A program made the translations under genes and the position numbers. From positions 1 to 64,000 of the forward strand of contig NZ_JAMQAW010000029.1 in NCBI RefSeq assembly GCF_023701525.1: 64,000 nt of DNA, written 5' to 3'. Position 1 is the stretch's first letter. Each line of letters opens with the position of its first letter. The notes beneath the pieces were generated by a model. That model worked only from the letters and a program-made list of their open reading frames with translations. It did no database searches and was not told the origin of the DNA. The stretch is from Streptomyces albipurpureus. GTDB taxonomy: Bacteria; Actinomycetota; Actinomycetes; Streptomycetales; Streptomycetaceae. This document shows, in pieces, positions 44,830 to 53,238 of this stretch.

Positions 44830-45432
44830 TCAGGCGCGGCGGACCCGCCAGAGCCATGCTGCCGTACCGGCCAGGAGGGCGACCGTCAGCAGGTTGGCCA
44901 GGTGGGCCGGACCGGCACCGGACGGGGCGACACCGGGCAGTAGCCAGATGCTGATGGCGACGGTCGGCAGGACGGCGGCGAGCAGAACGCCGGTGGTCTT
45001 CTGGACTGCCGTCCAGTGCACCGAGGTGCAGAGCAGTATCGCGCCGATCACTCGGAGCACGGTGCTGAAGAACTCCGCGGCGGAGATGTCGTCGGGAAGG
45101 ATCGCCGCGACGAGGAACGGGAGGGTGAGCATCAGGAGCGGGACCAGGGGGTGCACCTTGCCCCGCCGGGCGGGTGCGCCGGCATCGCTCCGGACGGGGG
45201 CCCCGGCGGCCTCTCCCCCGGCCTCGACCAGTGCCGTGGCCGCGATCGTGCGAGGGTCTCCCAGCTCCGCCAGGACCTCGGCGATCGAGGCTTTGGGACG
45301 TTCGGCGAGTGTCACCTCGATGTGTTCGGAGAGGTCGGCGAGGAGTTCCTGGCGGCGGTCGGCCGGGAGCGCGGAGGCTTCGCGCTCGACGGCGGAGAGG
45401 TAGTCGCGAACGAGGTCGGCAGAAGTCTTCAT
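44830..45432 (-). CDS. HAAS-domain membrane protein, partner of PadR
   Basis: A 200-residue protein with an N-terminal HAAS/DUF1700-like helical domain (DLVRDYLSAVEREASALPADRRQELLADLSEHIEVTLAERPKASIAEVLAELGDPRTIAATAL) and four hydrophobic helices (about 93-112, 116-136, 142-160, 168-190). HAAS proteins are thought to couple a membrane sensor to a PadR-like regulator. Its ATG overlaps the upstream PadR stop by 4 nt, so the two are made together. Confidence 0.88.
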   Translation of the reverse strand: MKTSADLVRDYLSAVEREASALPADRRQELLADLSEHIEVTLAERPKASIAEVLAELGDPRTIAATALVEAGGEAAGAPVRSDAGAPARRGKVHPLVPLLMLTLPFLVAAILPDDISAAEFFSTVLRVIGAILLCTSVHWTAVQKTTGVLLAAVLPTVAISIWLLPGVAPSGAGPAHLANLLTVALLAGTAAWLWRVRRA

Positions 45433-45803
45433 ACGAGGTCTCCGGTGGAGGGGTGCGGGGTGGTCAGGAAGGCGTCGACGGCGTTGCGGAAGCCGGGCCA
45501 GACGCGGGTGAACTCGTCGAGCGCGGCCCGGCCGCTGTCGGTGAGCGCGTAGTAGCGACGGGGTGGGCCGGAGACGGACTCCTGCCAGGTGGTGGTGACC
45601 AGGTCGTCCCGGCGGAGCCGGGAGAGCAGCGGGTAGACCGTGCCCTGGCTGGTGGCCAGGGCGCCGGAGTCCTCCAGGGCCTGCAGGAGTTCCACGCCGT
45701 AGCGGGGGCGATCCCGCATCAGGGCAAGTACGCAGTACTCCAAGACGCCCTTGCGCAGCTGGGCGGCTGCCCGGGCCTGCTTGGTCGAATCACCTGGTTC
45801 CAT
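45429..45803 (-). CDS. PadR-family transcriptional regulator (HAAS partner)
   Basis: A 124-residue PadR-s2-type protein: winged helix KGVLEYCVLALMRDRPRYGVELLQALEDSGALATSQGTVYPLLSRLRRDDLVTTTWQESVSGPPRRYYALTDSGRAALDEF, with a short C-terminal helix. ATG at 45803 has no ribosome-binding site; TATCTT (45811-45816, minus strand) ends 7 nt upstream, so the mRNA is probably leaderless. A GTCTGG-CAA-CCAGAC palindrome just upstream is a likely autoregulatory operator. Confidence 0.93.
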   Translation of the reverse strand: MEPGDSTKQARAAAQLRKGVLEYCVLALMRDRPRYGVELLQALEDSGALATSQGTVYPLLSRLRRDDLVTTTWQESVSGPPRRYYALTDSGRAALDEFTRVWPGFRNAVDAFLTTPHPSTGDLV

Positions 45804-45820
45804 GCAATGCAAGATACCTG

Positions 45821-45835
45821 GTCTGGCAACCAGAC
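45821..45835. promoter_or_regulatory. Palindromic operator candidate, padR-HAAS promoter
   Basis: GTCTGG-CAA-CCAGAC is a perfect 6-bp inverted repeat with a 3-bp centre. It lies 4 bp upstream of the inferred -10 element and 18 bp upstream of the leaderless padR start, within the promoter spacer. Confidence 0.6.
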
Positions 45836-46017
45836 GGGAAGTGGGGTGGCGATGATCGACTCGTCCAGACGCGCACCTGGTCCGGCTCACACCCGGCCCC
45901 AACGCGCGGCTGGTCACCCGACGCCCTAGGCAGAACAGGGCTGAGCAGGGGAACGGACCGGCGGCTGGGTGCGTCGCACCCGCATCAATGTCAGACCCGG
46001 CTGCCACACTCGAACCC

Positions 46018-47799
46018 ATGAACGAACGATGGGCTCTGGGGGCAACGCAGGGGGACGGGGCCCAGCTGGTCCCGCTACGCCCCGACGGGCTGCCCGCAGG
46101 GCCAGTCGTACAGGAACCCGACCTGGTCAGGGCGGTGCGCTCACGACCGGAAGTCGGCCGGTGGGTATGGCGTTCGACGGCCGAGCTCTACCCACGGCTG
46201 CTGTCGGCCGGGGTCCGGGTGGAGCGGTGCTACGACATCGAGGACGCGGAGCAGCTGCTGCTCGGCCATGAGGGACGGCTCGGGGAGCCACGGTCGGCCG
46301 CCGCTGCGTTGGCCCGGCTGCAGAACCGCGCCGTTCCGGCCGATCCTCCCCAGCGGGCTGCCGAGCCGGGGTCGCAATCCTCGCTGTTCGAACCACAGGC
46401 GGTGCCCGTGCCCCTGGAGTCGCTCCTTGAGGTGTACAGGGACCAGTTGCGACGGCACGATGCCGCGGAGCACCCCGGCCGGATGCGGCTGCTGACGGCA
46501 GCGGAATCGGCGGGAATGCTGGTGGCGGCCGAGATGAACCGCACGGGGCTGCCCTGGCGGGCGGATGTCCACCGCCAGGTGCTGAACGAACTGCTGGGTG
46601 AGCGGTATGCGGGAGGCGGGGAGCCTCGGCGGCTCGCGGAGCTGGCGGACGAGGTGTCAAAAGCGTTCGGGCGCAGGGTGCGGCCCGATCTACCGGCGGA
46701 TGTGGTGAAGGCTTTCGCCCAGGCCGGAGTGCGGGTGCGCTCGACACGACGGTGGGAGCTGGAGGAGGTCGACCATCCGGCGGTCCAACCGCTGATCCAG
46801 TACAAGAAGCTCTATCGCATCTGGGTGGCACATGGTTGGAGCTGGCTCCAGGACTGGGTACGGGATGGACGCTTTCGGCCTGGGTACCTCCCCGGTGGCA
46901 CGGTCTCCGGGCGTTGGACGACCAATGGGGGCGGCGCGCTGCAGATCCCCAAGGTGATCAGGCGGGCGGTAGTGGCCGACCGGGGCTGGCGGCTGGTGGT
47001 CGCTGACGCGGATCAGATGGAGCCGCGGGTGCTGGCGGCGATCTCCCGGGACCCGGGGCTGATGGAGATAGCGGGCCATGCGGGCGACCTCTACGCGCTG
47101 CTATCCGATCGGGCCTTCTCGGGCGACCGGGACCAGGCGAAGTTGGCGCTGCTGGGCGCGATCTACGGCCAGACCTCCGGGGACGGTCTGAAGAATCTGG
47201 CGGCGCTGCGGCGAAGGTTCCCGGCGGCAGTGGCCTATGTGGACGACGCGGCGCGGGCGGGCGAGGAGGGTCGTTTGGTACGGACGTGGCTGGGGCGGAC
47301 GAGTCCGCAGGCGGCCGGTGCGGAGGATGACGATGAGGCGGGCATTCCCCAGGAGGAGCCGTTGACCTCGGCGGAGCTGATGTCGGGATCGGCGTATGCG
47401 TCGAGGTCATCGATGTCCGAGGTGGAATCAAGCTTCGGGGCAGGGGCTAGAGGTGGATCGGGGGCCGGGTCAGGCGGGGAGTTCACACCCGGCTACGCCT
47501 CGGCGAACGCTCGGGCACGAGGTCGCTTCACTCGCAATTTCGTGGTGCAGGGCAGCGCGGCGGACTGGGCGCTGCTGATGCTTGCCGCGCTTCGGCAGGC
47601 CACCGCTGGGATGCGCGCCGAGCTGGTGTTCTTCCAGCACGACGAGGTGGTCGTGCACTGCCCACAGGACGAAGCCGAGGCAGTGGTGAAGGCGATCCGA
47701 GAAGCCGGGGAGTTGGCCGGCCTGACCGCATTTGGACAGACACCGGTGCGGTTCCCTTTCACCACGGCGGTGGTGGAGTGTTACGCCGACGCGAAGTAG
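46018..47799 (+). CDS. DNA polymerase I-like protein (family A), exonuclease degenerate
   Basis: A 593-residue family A polymerase lacking the 5'-3' nuclease domain. Polymerase motif A is VADADQMEPRVLAAISRDP (about 325-345), motif B the O-helix KLALLGAIYGQTSGDGLKNL, and motif C FFQHDEVVVHCPQDEA. An N-terminal domain of about 150 residues corresponds to the 3'-5' exonuclease, but no DxE motif I is visible, so proofreading is probably lost. A Gly/Ser/acidic insertion of about 70 residues (425-495) separates motifs B and C. It is distinct from housekeeping PolA, which is about 900 residues. No ribosome-binding site precedes the ATG. Confidence 0.88.
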   Translation: MNERWALGATQGDGAQLVPLRPDGLPAGPVVQEPDLVRAVRSRPEVGRWVWRSTAELYPRLLSAGVRVERCYDIEDAEQLLLGHEGRLGEPRSAAAALARLQNRAVPADPPQRAAEPGSQSSLFEPQAVPVPLESLLEVYRDQLRRHDAAEHPGRMRLLTAAESAGMLVAAEMNRTGLPWRADVHRQVLNELLGERYAGGGEPRRLAELADEVSKAFGRRVRPDLPADVVKAFAQAGVRVRSTRRWELEEVDHPAVQPLIQYKKLYRIWVAHGWSWLQDWVRDGRFRPGYLPGGTVSGRWTTNGGGALQIPKVIRRAVVADRGWRLVVADADQMEPRVLAAISRDPGLMEIAGHAGDLYALLSDRAFSGDRDQAKLALLGAIYGQTSGDGLKNLAALRRRFPAAVAYVDDAARAGEEGRLVRTWLGRTSPQAAGAEDDDEAGIPQEEPLTSAELMSGSAYASRSSMSEVESSFGAGARGGSGAGSGGEFTPGYASANARARGRFTRNFVVQGSAADWALLMLAALRQATAGMRAELVFFQHDEVVVHCPQDEAEAVVKAIREAGELAGLTAFGQTPVRFPFTTAVVECYADAK

Positions 47800-47905
47800 G
47801 GCCCGCGCGCAGCGCACCAGCGCGGGCGGGCCAGGGACGGATCGCCCGCAGACCGGCGCCCGGCCATGGCAGACGGCGACAAGGAACCGGCTCAGGTGCA
47901 CGGTC

Positions 47906-48025
47906 GGTCAGTACGACACCAGACCGATCGGTGCCGGTGGATAGGACACCAGACCGGCCGACGGCGGTCAGTACGACACCAGACCGGCCGGCGTCGGTTG
48001 ATACGACACCAGACCGATCGGCGTA
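47906..48025. repeat. Four-copy 30-bp tandem repeat
   Basis: Exact 30-bp period: units at 47906-47935, 47936-47965, 47966-47995 and 47996-48025. The invariant core is acgacaccagaccg (one copy aggacaccagaccg), followed by a variable (g/a)(c/t)cgg block that makes small palindromes such as ACCGATCGGT. It lies in the 449-bp gap between the convergent polymerase and VOC genes; I see no credible gene across it. Confidence 0.9.
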
Positions 48026-48248
48026 TGGCCCGCGCCGGATCAGTGCCCCACCACCGGCTGCCAGGCCCCGACCGCGTCCTGTGCTCAACGGCCGGGCAGA
48101 AGCCCTCCCAAGGCTGTCGTCCGCGGCTCGCCGCCTGGCCGTGCGCAGACAGGTGCAGGCGGCGACGGCACTGGCCGTGGGCAGCCGACCGCCCGGCCGG
48201 ACGCGACGGGATTCGGCCGCTCTCGACAGCGGCGCCCGCACCGGAATC

Positions 48249-48596
48249 CTAGGCGGCGGGCTGGATCAGCCCGAGCAGATTGCCGTCGGCGTCTTTCAGC
48301 GTGGCCAGGAGCTTGCCACCTCCCACATCCCGTACGCCTTCGACTTCCACCGCGCCGGCGATGATCAGCGTCTGCACAGTGCCTTGGATGTCATCGACAT
48401 GCCAGTAGGGCAGCGGTCCTGTCAGGCCACGGTCATGGCCGTGGGGATCGAGACCAATGTCCTGACCGGCGACGCGAAATCCCACGTAGTGCGGCTCATC
48501 CATGGTGGGCTCGGCCTCCAGCAAGGCCCTGAACAGGGCCTTCGCCTTCGCCAGGTCTCTCACGGGATAGATCACCGTCTGGATGCCCTCGGACAT
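48249..48596 (-). CDS. VOC-family small protein
   Basis: A 115-residue vicinal-oxygen-chelate domain protein (IQTVIYPVRDLAKAKALFRALLEAEPTMDEPHYVGFRVAGQDIGLDPHG...PYWHVDDIQGTVQTLIIAGAVEV...LLATLKDADGNLLGLIQPA). It resembles small glyoxalase-like proteins of unknown substrate. ATG at 48596 follows GAGGAGAG; the frame upstream of it is not used. Confidence 0.92.
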   Translation of the reverse strand: MSEGIQTVIYPVRDLAKAKALFRALLEAEPTMDEPHYVGFRVAGQDIGLDPHGHDRGLTGPLPYWHVDDIQGTVQTLIIAGAVEVEGVRDVGGGKLLATLKDADGNLLGLIQPAA

Positions 48597-48802
48597 GGCG
48601 TTCTCTCCTCGTACGGTTCGCGGCTTGTCGGCACAGGTATGCCCCGTGCGCCCGCGTCCGTGTGACAGCCACCGCGAAAGGAACCCGTGTGCCGCAACGG
48701 GAGCGGCGAAGCGGGCTGTGCAAGCACCGTGACGCATCGCTGTCCGGGCGCGTTGGCCAGACACCGATGACAGAGAACAGGCACATCGAGATGGGGGCTC
48801 GT

Positions 48803-51226
48803 ATGGCACATCCGGAACCGACCGAACAACCAGAGCAGACGGGCACTACGAAAAGAACAGCACAGCCCGCAGGCCACCTCCCGCATCAGCAGCCCGCAAG
48901 CCAGCTCCCGGGTCATCAGCTCACGCCGATGAAGCCGACCGAGCCCAACCACCGGCCCGGGTCGCCTGACCCGACCGAGCCCAACGACCCCGCTGGCTCA
49001 CATGACCCGACCGAGCCCAACCACCGGCCCGGGTCGCCTGACCAGGCCGAGCGCCCAGAGCAGAGCGAACAGCCGGCGGAATCAGCTCATCAGCCTCTGG
49101 GAGCCCAAGAGGCCCAGGCGATCCCAGAGACCGAGAATGCCCAGGGGGCCGAGCGGGACCAGAGCGCCAACGAGCAGGTCAAGAGGGCCGCGGGTGCCAA
49201 GCAGGACCCGAAAGCGCAAGGGCTCCCGAAGACCGAAGCCCCCCAGTCGACGAAGCAGTGCTCGGAGCCCGGGGAGACCTCGGAGTCCGAGCAGCTGCTC
49301 TTCGGTGGCCCACTGCGCCGTGAGACGGGGTGGAACCACCACGACGGATCGTTCCTCGAACTCAACCTCCGCTCGATGATCACTCGGACCCCACGGCTCA
49401 TCGCCGCGGCGGTTCGCCTGGCACATCGCGCGGACCCCACAGCCCTGCGCCAGGTCGCGGTCGCCGAGTTAGCCGGCGGTATCGCACAGGCCGTGGGCTT
49501 GGTGGCGGTCAACCAGGTGCTCGTCCACCTCCTGGGGTCGGGCGGCACCAGCGAGAAGCTGGCAGCGGCCCTTCCGGCTTTCGCCGCGGTGGCCTTCGCC
49601 GCACTGATCGTGGCACTGATGAAGTCGGCCTCCACCGCGGGCACGGGCCAACTCGAACCCAAGGTCTTCCGGGTGGCCACGGAGCAGTACCTCCAGCGGG
49701 TGGCCCGGGTCGAGCTCGCGGCCGTCGAGGACGAGGAGTTCCACAAACTGCTGGATTCCGCCCAGTGGGGAGCGGAGTCCGCCCGCCGGATGATCAAGTT
49801 CTGCACATCGGTCACCGCATCCGCGATCTCCCTGATCGCGGCGGCCGGAGTGCTGACGGTGCTGCACCCGGCGCTCCTTCCGCTGCTCGCGCTGATGACA
49901 CTGCCCAGCGCGTGGAGTTCGCTGACGATCGCCCGTCGTCGCTATCTCTCGTTCCACACCTGGGTCCAGCACGCACGTGCCGGGCGGCTGCTGAGCACCC
50001 TGCTCATCGACGCACAAGCGGCGCCCGAAGTACGGGTCCACAACATCGGCGCCTTTCTGCTCAGGCACTTCCGGACGATGGCCGAGACTGGAGAACAGGA
50101 GCAGACACGACTCGCGCGACTCGCGGCACGTACCGGTCTGATCGCCTCTGGTTGGACGGGGCTGGCCTCGTCAGCTACCTACGCAACGCTCGGCCTGTTG
50201 TTGTGGAGCGGCACCATGGATCTGGCCGTCGCGGGCACCGCGGTCATTGCCATCCGCACCGGCTCGGCCAACTTGGAATCACTGGTGGTGCAGCTCAACT
50301 ACCTCTACGAGGAGAGCCTGTTCGTCGCTGATCTGGAACGGCTGTGCAAGGAGGCGGATGCCCGCCTGATCCCTGAGACCGGGAAGCCCCTGCCGGCCAA
50401 CCCGTCTGCGATCCGCTTTGAGAACGTCTCCTTCACCTATCCCGGTGTCGCTGAGAGACCAGCGCTCGACTCGGTGAACGTGACGATCCCCAGTGGTCGG
50501 ATCATCGCCATCGTCGGTAACAACGGCAGCGGGAAGTCCACCCTGGCCAAGCTGCTCTGTGGTCTCTATGTTCCCGATTCAGGACGGATCACATGGGATG
50601 ACGTGGATGCGGCCGAGGCCGATCGCGCCCAGTTGTTCGACCGAGTGGCGGTGGTCGCACAGGACTTCTACCGCTGGCCCTTCACCGCGCGGATCAATGT
50701 GGCCATCGGTCGCCCCGACGCTCCCCACGATGAACCGCTGCTGGATGCGGCAGCGGAGTACGCGGGAGCGGACGAGACGATCTCCTCGTTGCCACGAGGC
50801 TGGGACACCCTTCTCGCCCGTGGCTACAAGGGCGGCCATCAGATCTCCGGCGGCCAGTGGCAGCGCATCGGCATCGCCCGCGCCCGTCACCGCAACGCCC
50901 GCGTCCTGGTCGTGGACGAGCCCACGAGCGCACTGGACGCCGAGGCGGAACAGCGGGTCTTCGATCAGATCCGCAGGCTGGCGGCCGAGGGGCAGACGGT
51001 GGTGCTGATCACTCACCGGCTGCATAGCGTCCGGCACACGGATGAGATCTATGTGATGGAACAGGGCCGGATCATCGAGCGCGGCACCTTTGACGAGCTG
51101 ATGCGGCCTCAGGAGGGCGCATTCCGTCGGATGTATCTGACCCAGTCGCGCCAATACCACTTCGAGGGTGAAGAGTCCGTCTCTCTGCCTGGCCAGCCTG
51201 AGCAGGCAGAACAGGGAGCCCGCTGA
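48803..51226 (+). CDS. ABC transporter, fused permease-ATPase, with disordered N-terminus
   Basis: About 807 residues. The first ~175 are Pro/Glu/Gln-rich, disordered and repetitive (TEPNHRPGSPDPTEPND...). Residues ~230-530 hold an ABC exporter membrane domain with five to six spans. The ATPase domain has Walker A GNNGSGKST, Q-loop VVAQDFYRWPF, signature ISGGQWQRIGIARA, Walker B VLVVDEPTSALD and H-loop ITHRL. Such half-exporters dimerise; the YRWPF Q-loop and HISGGQW wording resemble peptide- or natural-product-linked exporters. The start is uncertain among ATGs at 48767, 48791 and 48803. Confidence 0.88.
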   Translation: MAHPEPTEQPEQTGTTKRTAQPAGHLPHQQPASQLPGHQLTPMKPTEPNHRPGSPDPTEPNDPAGSHDPTEPNHRPGSPDQAERPEQSEQPAESAHQPLGAQEAQAIPETENAQGAERDQSANEQVKRAAGAKQDPKAQGLPKTEAPQSTKQCSEPGETSESEQLLFGGPLRRETGWNHHDGSFLELNLRSMITRTPRLIAAAVRLAHRADPTALRQVAVAELAGGIAQAVGLVAVNQVLVHLLGSGGTSEKLAAALPAFAAVAFAALIVALMKSASTAGTGQLEPKVFRVATEQYLQRVARVELAAVEDEEFHKLLDSAQWGAESARRMIKFCTSVTASAISLIAAAGVLTVLHPALLPLLALMTLPSAWSSLTIARRRYLSFHTWVQHARAGRLLSTLLIDAQAAPEVRVHNIGAFLLRHFRTMAETGEQEQTRLARLAARTGLIASGWTGLASSATYATLGLLLWSGTMDLAVAGTAVIAIRTGSANLESLVVQLNYLYEESLFVADLERLCKEADARLIPETGKPLPANPSAIRFENVSFTYPGVAERPALDSVNVTIPSGRIIAIVGNNGSGKSTLAKLLCGLYVPDSGRITWDDVDAAEADRAQLFDRVAVVAQDFYRWPFTARINVAIGRPDAPHDEPLLDAAAEYAGADETISSLPRGWDTLLARGYKGGHQISGGQWQRIGIARARHRNARVLVVDEPTSALDAEAEQRVFDQIRRLAAEGQTVVLITHRLHSVRHTDEIYVMEQGRIIERGTFDELMRPQEGAFRRMYLTQSRQYHFEGEESVSLPGQPEQAEQGAR
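48937..49043 (+). repeat. In-frame 72-bp direct repeat inside ABC gene
   Basis: About 35 bp starting gaccgagcccaaccaccggc occurs at 48937 and 49009, exactly 72 bp (24 codons) apart, with a partial third copy between them. It produces repeated TEPNHRPGSPD peptides in the disordered N-terminus. Confidence 0.8.
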
Positions 51227-51396
51227 TGGACGGACCACCCGGTTGCAGAAGCCGGGCCCGGCCGGGCTTGTCGTAGATCAGTCGGGCGGCAGCGGCGGCA
51301 GCCGGGGCTTCTTGGACTTCTTCGCCGCCCGAGGGAGGCACGACCCCAGTCCGGTGCCCCAGCGCCATCGATCGGCCTCGTCCCGGCTCGGCCCCT

Positions 51397-51590
51397 TCGG
51401 ATGTGTCCAGGACTTCGACGGTACGTAGGAGCTTCGGAGGTCTCCAAGTCCTCGTGAGTGACGTGGAGACTTCGGAGGTGTCCGGGACTGCGGAGCTATG
51501 CGGTTCTACAGAGGTGTCCGGGACTGCGGAGGTGTAGGGGGGCTGCGGAGGTATACGGGGGCTTCGGATGTGTCCGGGGTGGGGACCTCA
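51397..51590. repeat. Cluster of imperfect 20-35 bp repeats
   Basis: Five or six variants of a unit like ttcggaggtgtccgggactg follow one another with spacing of 25-40 bp. The cluster lies in the 765-bp gap 51227-51991 between the ABC gene and the small-protein cassette. No convincing gene is seen in that gap. Confidence 0.65.
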
Positions 51591-51954
51591 ACCAGTCCGG
51601 TGGCCCGGCGCGGTGGTCACAGTCGCGCGGTACGGCTGGATCGCGCCAGAGCACAGGGCGCTCCACGCCATGCGAGAGTGGCCAGGGGACTGCGCTCCCA
51701 CTGCCCCGGGGACCGAGTCGGCCCCGCGCAACAGCCCCCGACCACGGGATTTCGCCATCAGGCCGGTAGGGCACCACTCATTTCCACACTCATCGACCGT
51801 TCGCAACTCGCCCCCCAGTAGCCTCATCCGTATCACCCGACTCACTGGTCAACCCGTCCGAAACTCATCACCGCGCATGAGGGCTGCTGTTCCCCCTCCG
51901 TACCTACGTGCGCCAAATGTCCAGCGCGATGAATTCCGCAACGCCGGACCGGAG

Positions 51955-51991
51955 TTGCAATTGAACTCACCCAACCGGCTATCATCACGGC
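51955..51991 (+). promoter_or_regulatory. Promoter of small-protein cassette, leaderless type
   Basis: TTGCAA (51955-51960), a 19-bp spacer and TATCAT (51980-51985) lie directly before the ATG at 51992, with only 6 nt between the -10 hexamer and the start codon. This implies a leaderless transcript for the first gene of the cassette. There is no ribosome-binding site. Confidence 0.5.
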
Positions 51992-52540
51992 ATGATTACG
52001 GCACGGTCACCCATCGGTGTTCTGCGGCCTCCGGCATTTCGGGGGCCGTTGCGCATCCTCTGGTTGGCCCTGCTGGTATTGGGATTGGTGTCCACACATG
52101 GCACCAACGCGGAAGGTGTCATCCACCATCCCGCGAACACCACTTTCCTGACAGCACATTCCGGCCAGGTGCCACCCGCAATCTCCGCGCGTTCGAGTAG
52201 CGGAACCCCAGCCCTCCATGCTGTGGCACTCAGCCCAGCGGGTGCGCTTGAGGCCAGCCCAGCGGGTTCGCTTGAGGCCAGCCCGGTGGCTGCGCTCAGG
52301 TCCACACCAGAAGCCGCCCCGCCGAGCACCAGAGTGCACGAGAGCGGTTCTGCGCACCATGTCGAGCAGTGCATGCCGACTCAGCCGCAGCTGACATCCG
52401 CCTCACAAACGCCCTGCTCACAGGGCCCAACACAGAGCGCGCTCGACAGCCCGGCCGTATCGAAGCAGACCTTGGCGGGCATTCCAGGAAACCCGCCCTC
52501 CCGTGCCGCGCTGAGAACGACAGACGTTCTACGGACCTAG
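51992..52540 (+). CDS. Small membrane/exported protein A of PLP-MFS cassette
   Basis: A 182-residue protein I cannot assign. A basic start and one hydrophobic helix (21-35, RILWLALLVLGLVSTHG) are followed by a His/Cys-containing low-complexity region (VIHHPANTTF; SGSAHHVEQCMPTQP). The helix-HG-HH pattern recalls DUF6153-type proteins. Three 24-bp repeats give SPAGALEA-SPAGSLEA-SPVAALRS at about 81-104. The C-terminus GNPPSRAALRTTDVLRT resembles that of the next gene's product. First gene of a four-gene plus-strand cassette; leaderless promoter. Confidence 0.6.
   Translation: MITARSPIGVLRPPAFRGPLRILWLALLVLGLVSTHGTNAEGVIHHPANTTFLTAHSGQVPPAISARSSSGTPALHAVALSPAGALEASPAGSLEASPVAALRSTPEAAPPSTRVHESGSAHHVEQCMPTQPQLTSASQTPCSQGPTQSALDSPAVSKQTLAGIPGNPPSRAALRTTDVLRT
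52232..52303 (+). repeat. Three 24-bp in-frame tandem repeats
   Basis: agcccagcgggtgcgcttga and variants recur at 52232, 52256 and 52280 inside small protein A, each encoding eight residues. The third copy is diverged. Confidence 0.85.
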
Positions 52541-52754
52541 AGGCCAGAGACTCACGGGAGCCGACGGTAGTCGCTCCCGTAGCGGTCGAGATCGCATCAA
52601 GCAATCGCACCACCATTTTCACCCCTTAAAGCCATGGGGTTATTCGGTGCTGCCCAAATGCCCTCGACATCTCTTCCTCTGACCGATTCCCATCCCCTTC
52701 GCCGCCCTTCCTTGTGAGTTTCTTCAACAGGAGAATCGGCCGCACGGAGGAACT

Positions 52755-53183
52755 GTGTCGTTCCCCTTTCTTACGATTTTGGGCAGCATCCGGACGAGAA
52801 TGCGCAGAGCGTTCATCGTGGGTGTTCTGGCCGCTCTGGCCATTGCCGCCGTGAGCTGCACTGTTCATTCTCGGGCAGCTGGGCACTCCCATGCCGAGAC
52901 ACCAGTACCGTCGGCCCAGCACTTAGTCGCCGCCGCCGAAGTCGCTTCGGGGCACACATCCCCCGCGTCCGGTTCTCCCTGTGCTCCGGACAGCCGCGCT
53001 CTCAGGGCCAAGCCGGCCGGCACCTCGGCAGCCCATCCGGTGACCGCGCCCATCACCTCGGCCAAGGGCCTGACCAGGACGGACACGGTCGAGCCCCGAG
53101 ACACCCTGGGGTCTCCGCCGACTGCTCGTACCAGCAGAACCGGGCGCCTCACACTGCTTCGCGTAGGCCGGTGGCGCATCTAG
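52755..53183 (+). CDS. Small lipoprotein-like protein B of PLP-MFS cassette
   Basis: A 142-residue protein with a basic N-terminus, a hydrophobic helix (FIVGVLAALAIAAVSC, ending at Cys35 in a possible lipobox) and a His-rich segment right after it (VHSRAAGHSHAE; SGHTSP). The C-terminal GSPPTARTSRTGRLTLLRVGRWRI matches the style of small protein A, so the two look like distant paralogues. The GTG at 52755 follows GGAGG closely. The function is not known; an exposed His/Cys tail suggests metal or thiol binding. Confidence 0.6.
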   Translation: MSFPFLTILGSIRTRMRRAFIVGVLAALAIAAVSCTVHSRAAGHSHAETPVPSAQHLVAAAEVASGHTSPASGSPCAPDSRALRAKPAGTSAAHPVTAPITSAKGLTRTDTVEPRDTLGSPPTARTSRTGRLTLLRVGRWRI

Positions 53184-53238
53184 AGGCTCGCTCGACCACA
53201 GCCGCAGATGACGCCACCGTTCAAAGGAAGCCGAGGAA

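Noticed and set aside
47906..48025. CRISPR array
   Set aside because: Units are contiguous with no unique spacers of 30 bp or more and no cas genes nearby.
47759..48241. 160-codon minus-strand frame over the 30-bp repeats
   Set aside because: Starts inside the polymerase gene, is Arg/Pro-rich and has no ribosome-binding site; the repeat makes the frame open by chance because its length is a multiple of three.
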